A DNA stretch of 64,000 nt from Microbacterium album (GTDB lineage Bacteria; Actinomycetota; Actinomycetes; Actinomycetales; Microbacteriaceae), in contig NZ_BMJY01000001.1 in assembly GCF_014643695.1 (NCBI RefSeq), positions 62,001 to 126,000 on the forward strand, written 5' to 3'. A program made the translations under genes and the position numbers. Positions 61,087-64,000 of this stretch are shown here, piece by piece. The notes below the pieces were generated by a model. That model did not search any database, was not told where the DNA came from, and worked only from the letters and a program-made list of their open reading frames with translations. Within the stretch, counting starts at the first letter, position 1. The number at the start of each line of letters is the position of its first letter.

Positions 61087-61988
61087 CGGGCGACCTCCTT
61101 CGTGGCGGTGTCGGCGGGTGCCTGTCCGGTGAGCTCGAGGAAGACCTCGTCCATGGTGGGTTTGCGCACGGTGACGCTGACGTCGGGGCGGCGCTCGGCG
61201 ATGCGCGCGAGCTGCCGCGCCAGGTCGTCCGCGGAGCCGTGCGTGGGGAGCGTCTCCACGATGTGCCCGGCGTCGTCGTGGAGCTGGATCGTCGACCCGC
61301 CCACGCGCTCCTTCAGCTGAGCGGCGGTGCCGTCGGCGACGATGCGGCCGGCGTCGAGCACCAGGATGCGCTCGGCGAGCACGTCGGCCTCCTCGAGGTA
61401 CTGGGTGGTCAGGAAGATGGAGGTGCCGCTGGCCGCCAGCGCGTTGATCTCGTCCCAGAGCGCTTGCCGGCTCCGCGTGTCGAGCCCGGTGGTGGGTTCG
61501 TCGAGGAAGATCAGCCGCGGGGACGCGATGAGGCTCGCAGCGATGTCGACCTTGCGCCGCATGCCGCCGGAGTACGTCGACACGCGCTTGCCCGCGGCTG
61601 CGGTGAGATCGAAGCGGTCGAGCAGGACGTCGGCGCGCCGCTTGGCGTCCCGACGGGAGAGCCCGAAGAGCTGCCCCATCATCAGCATGTTCTCCATGCC
61701 CGACAGCGCGCCGTCCACGGCCGCGTACTGCCCAGTCAGCGAGATCATCCCCTGAAGGCGCTTCCGGTCGCGGCGCACGTCCAACCCGAGGACGCGCACC
61801 TCACCGCGGTCGAAGGGGATCAGGGTGGACAGGATGTTGACCAGCGTGGTCTTGCCCGCCCCGTTGGGGCCGAGGAGGGCGTGGATTCCCGAGGGGAGGG
61901 TCAGGTCGAGGTCGGTGAGCACCGGCTGTCGGCGGTAGCTCTTCGAGAGGCCCCTGACCTCGATGAGGGGCGTATCTGTGTACGACAT
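61083..61988 (-). CDS. ABC-2 type exporter ATP-binding protein (DrrA-like)
   Basis: A 301-residue ATPase with Walker A GPNGAGKTT, signature YSGGMRRKVDIA and Walker B LIFLDEPTTGLD, followed by the C-terminal domain of DrrA-like proteins. It energises the DrrB-type permease. ATG at 61988 is 93 bases from the divergent TetR start and its promoter is in an AT-rich region. Confidence 0.94.
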   Translation of the reverse strand: MSYTDTPLIEVRGLSKSYRRQPVLTDLDLTLPSGIHALLGPNGAGKTTLVNILSTLIPFDRGEVRVLGLDVRRDRKRLQGMISLTGQYAAVDGALSGMENMLMMGQLFGLSRRDAKRRADVLLDRFDLTAAAGKRVSTYSGGMRRKVDIAASLIASPRLIFLDEPTTGLDTRSRQALWDEINALAASGTSIFLTTQYLEEADVLAERILVLDAGRIVADGTAAQLKERVGGSTIQLHDDAGHIVETLPTHGSADDLARQLARIAERRPDVSVTVRKPTMDEVFLELTGQAPADTATKEVAR

Positions 61989-61995
61989 ATAGTGA

Positions 61996-62006
61996 GTATG
62001 TCATAC
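61996..62006. promoter_or_regulatory. Short palindrome in the divergent exporter/TetR promoter
   Basis: GTAT/ATAC around GTC (61996-62006) in a 50-base region with clearly lower GC than its surroundings. Related half-sites (GTGTATGAC-like and GTACTTCATA) lie nearby. Candidate TetR site and divergent promoter; evidence is weak. Confidence 0.35.
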
Positions 62007-62080
62007 ACAGTCTATGAAGTACACAGTGCTCGGCTCGTGGGCGGCGGATGGCTCGGAATCGGGATGGGAGAATGGCCGGC

Positions 62081-62833
62081 ATGACGGACGCCACGGAGAC
62101 CGGGTTGCCGCGGGCTGTCGCGATCGCCTGGGGCATGCAGGAGGTTCCGCAGCGCGGTCCGAGCCGTGCACTGAGTCACGAGCGGATCGTCGAGGCGGCC
62201 ATGCGAATCGCCGACGAGGACGGGCTGAGTGCCGTCACCATGCAGGCGGTGGCCGCGTCCGTCGGCTTCACGACGATGTCGCTGTACCGCTACGTCTCCG
62301 GCAAGGACGAACTGCTGCGGCTCATGCAGGATGCGGCGCTGACGGTGCCCGAGAAGCTCACCCTGCCCGACGACTGGCGTGAGGCCCTGCGGACGTGGGC
62401 GGTGATGGTGCGGGCGGCCTACCGTGCCCGGCCGTGGATGCTGCAGATCCCGCGGGGGCCGGTCTCGATCCTGATGCCCAACAGCATCCGCGTCGCGGAT
62501 CTCGGGCTGGCGGCGATGAAGGACCTGCCCCTCGACGACACCGAGAAGACGGCCACCATCCTGGTGATCTCCCAGCACGTCAGCGCGTGGGTCGAGCTGG
62601 AGCAGAGCCTCGATGAGCAGGGGCCCCTCGCCGTGTCCGCCGAGGGCGTTCAGACCCTCGCGGAGGTCATCACGCCCGAGCGCTTCCCGCACCTCGCGCC
62701 GCTGCTGGAGTCCGGGCACTACATCGCCGACGGCGACCCCGCCGACGATCCCGACGGCATGGACGCCGAGTTCGAGTTCGGCCTCGAGCTGATCATCACC
62801 GGCCTGGAGGAGAAGGTCCGTCGGCGCAGCTGA
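62081..62833 (+). CDS. TetR family regulator of the ABC exporter
   Basis: A regulator of about 250 residues with the HTH SAVTMQAVAASVGFTTMSLYRYV and a C-terminal TetR_C domain like that of drug-binding regulators near ABC-2 exporters. Starts at 62048, 62072 or 62081 are all possible; GGGAG precedes the latter two. Its 3' end overlaps the end of the convergent sigma factor gene by 38 bases. Confidence 0.9.
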   Translation: MTDATETGLPRAVAIAWGMQEVPQRGPSRALSHERIVEAAMRIADEDGLSAVTMQAVAASVGFTTMSLYRYVSGKDELLRLMQDAALTVPEKLTLPDDWREALRTWAVMVRAAYRARPWMLQIPRGPVSILMPNSIRVADLGLAAMKDLPLDDTEKTATILVISQHVSAWVELEQSLDEQGPLAVSAEGVQTLAEVITPERFPHLAPLLESGHYIADGDPADDPDGMDAEFEFGLELIITGLEEKVRRRS

Positions 62834-64000
62834 GGGCGGCCTCGAGGGCGGCCGTGCGGCGCAGCAGGTCGTCCCGCTCCGCGCCATCGCGCAGCAGCGC
62901 GATCGCACGGCGGTACTCGGCGACCGCGTCGGCGGGGCGGCCCATCCGCTCGAGGATGCTGCCTCGGGTGACGGGCAGATACGGGTAATCGTGCGGGATG
63001 TCCGTCCGCGCATCGATGAAGGCGAGAGCCGCGTCGGGGCCGGCCGTCATCGCGACCGCCGCCCCGAGGTTGAGGGCGACGATGGGTGACGGCTGTGCGG
63101 CGAATAGGCGCCGGTAGAGCGCGACGATCGCCTCCCAGTCGGTCGCGTCGTACGAGGGGCTGGATGCGTGCAGGGCGGCGATCGCTGCCTGCAGCTGGTA
63201 CGGGCCGGTGCGGCCCATGCCCGACGCGCGCTGCAGCAGCTCGTGGCCCCGGCGGATCCGCTCCCCGTCCCACCGGGAACGGTCCTGATCCTCGAGCAGG
63301 ACCAGGCGGCCGCGCCCGTCAAAGCGCGCGGAGCGGCGTGCGTCGGTGAACGCGATCAGCGCGGCGAGCCCCAGGGCCTCCGGTTCGCGCGGCAGCAGCT
63401 GCGACACCGTGGTCGCGAGCCATTCCGCTTCCTCGCAGAGGTCGCCGCGGACCAGCCGCGGATGATCGCGGCTGGCGTGGCCCTCGGTGAAGATGAGGTA
63501 GATGACCTGGAGGACCGCGCGGATCCGGTCCTCGATCGCATCCGGCACGGTCAGGGGGATCCCGGACGCGCGGATCTTGTGCTTGGCCCGCACCAGGCGC
63601 TTGGCCATCGTCGCGGTCGGTACGACGTACGCTCGCGCAATCTGCTCCGTCGTCAGCCCGGCGACGTACCGCAGTGTGAGCGCGACCTGCGCTTCGAGGC
63701 CGAGCGCGGGATGACAGCAGGCGAAGACCATGCCGAGCAGCACGTCGTCCTGCGACGACGCGGGAGCGGGGGAGAGGAGCGGCAGGCGTTCGCGGAGCGC
63801 GCGGGTGCGACGCAGTCGATCGATCGCGCGCCGTTTCGCGAGGCGGTACAGCCAGCCCTCCGGGTTGCCGGGCGGTTCGCTGCCCCACGTCTCGCTCGCG
63901 GCGACGAAGGCGTCCTGCAGACAGTCTTCGGCGAGCCCCAGGTCGCCGGTGTCGTGGGCGAGCACCGCCACCAGCCGCGGCCAGTGCTCCGCGAACGTCT
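62796..64000 (-). CDS. ECF42-type RNA polymerase sigma factor (incomplete at the window edge)
   Basis: At least 400 residues are visible. Region 2 includes AEDCLQDAFVAA and RRAIDRLRR; region 4 LTTEQIARAYVVPTATMAKRLVRAK; then a DUF6596-type domain and a helical TPR-like C-terminus with RTDIPHDYPYLPVTRGSILERMGRP. This is the layout of ECF42 sigma factors, which lack an anti-sigma and often sit beside a DGPF (YCII) protein gene. The start lies beyond base 64000, so this is partial; the in-frame reading continues with EHWPRLVAVLAHDTGD. Confidence 0.93.
   Translation of the reverse strand, partial: TFAEHWPRLVAVLAHDTGDLGLAEDCLQDAFVAASETWGSEPPGNPEGWLYRLAKRRAIDRLRRTRALRERLPLLSPAPASSQDDVLLGMVFACCHPALGLEAQVALTLRYVAGLTTEQIARAYVVPTATMAKRLVRAKHKIRASGIPLTVPDAIEDRIRAVLQVIYLIFTEGHASRDHPRLVRGDLCEEAEWLATTVSQLLPREPEALGLAALIAFTDARRSARFDGRGRLVLLEDQDRSRWDGERIRRGHELLQRASGMGRTGPYQLQAAIAALHASSPSYDATDWEAIVALYRRLFAAQPSPIVALNLGAAVAMTAGPDAALAFIDARTDIPHDYPYLPVTRGSILERMGRPADAVAEYRRAIALLRDGAERDDLLRRTAALEAALSCADGPSPPGR

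Overview
The window is high-GC actinobacterial chromosome. Dense GC-rich codons, GTG and TTG starts, the gene set and a tmRNA tag ending in FALAA all suggest a Microbacteriaceae member, probably Microbacterium or a close relative. That assignment is inferred from style and content, not from a marker gene. I see no rRNA, tRNA, insertion sequence, integrase or CRISPR array. The main RNA gene is the tmRNA near 49 kb.

Region 1 (about 1-27.5 kb) is a large catabolic island. The left half, read leftward, has hydantoinase/acetone-carboxylase type subunits A and B (B with a zinc-ribbon tail), a lipoprotein solute-binding protein, an NTF2-fold protein, a MarR regulator, an NAD(P)H:quinone oxidoreductase, an RpiB-like protein, an MFS exporter, two SDRs with His in place of the catalytic Tyr, and a two-domain extradiol-type dioxygenase. 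A divergent LysR regulator separates this from a tight rightward operon: FAD monooxygenase, cupin, VOC protein, SDR, C-C-hydrolase-like alpha/beta hydrolase, NTF2-fold protein. Next come a ribose-type ABC importer with two paralogous binding proteins, a TetR regulator divergent from a LigM/GcvT-type O-demethylase, and an AraC/SDR pair. Together these look like uptake, O-demethylation, hydroxylation, ring opening and carboxylation or C-C hydrolysis of an aromatic compound, perhaps a methoxylated aromatic ketone. The substrate is not known from sequence.

Region 2 (27.6-48.5 kb) is mostly housekeeping and envelope genes: a large lipoprotein, a secreted wall-anchored amidase, a NarL-type two-component pair, membrane proteins, a nitrilase-family amidase, an aminotransferase, an HtrA-like protease, three CDP-glycerol glycerophosphotransferase-like enzymes with a family 2 glycosyltransferase (wall glycopolymer synthesis), an MFS exporter and an M20 peptidase.

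Region 3 (48.8-60.2 kb) starts with ssrA (tmRNA) and continues as an accessory island. It holds a decayed copy of the end of an ABC-2 permease gene whose intact relative lies at 60.25 kb. It then has a sigma-factor-linked operon with secreted proteins and a MacB-type exporter, an ImmA/IrrE remnant, an apparent array of toxin C-terminal fragments and immunity-like genes, a truncated alpha/beta hydrolase beside a MerR regulator with a clear operator palindrome, and small unknown genes.

Region 4 (60.2-64 kb) is a DrrAB-type ABC exporter with a divergent TetR regulator, and the C-terminal part of an ECF42-type sigma factor that runs off the window.
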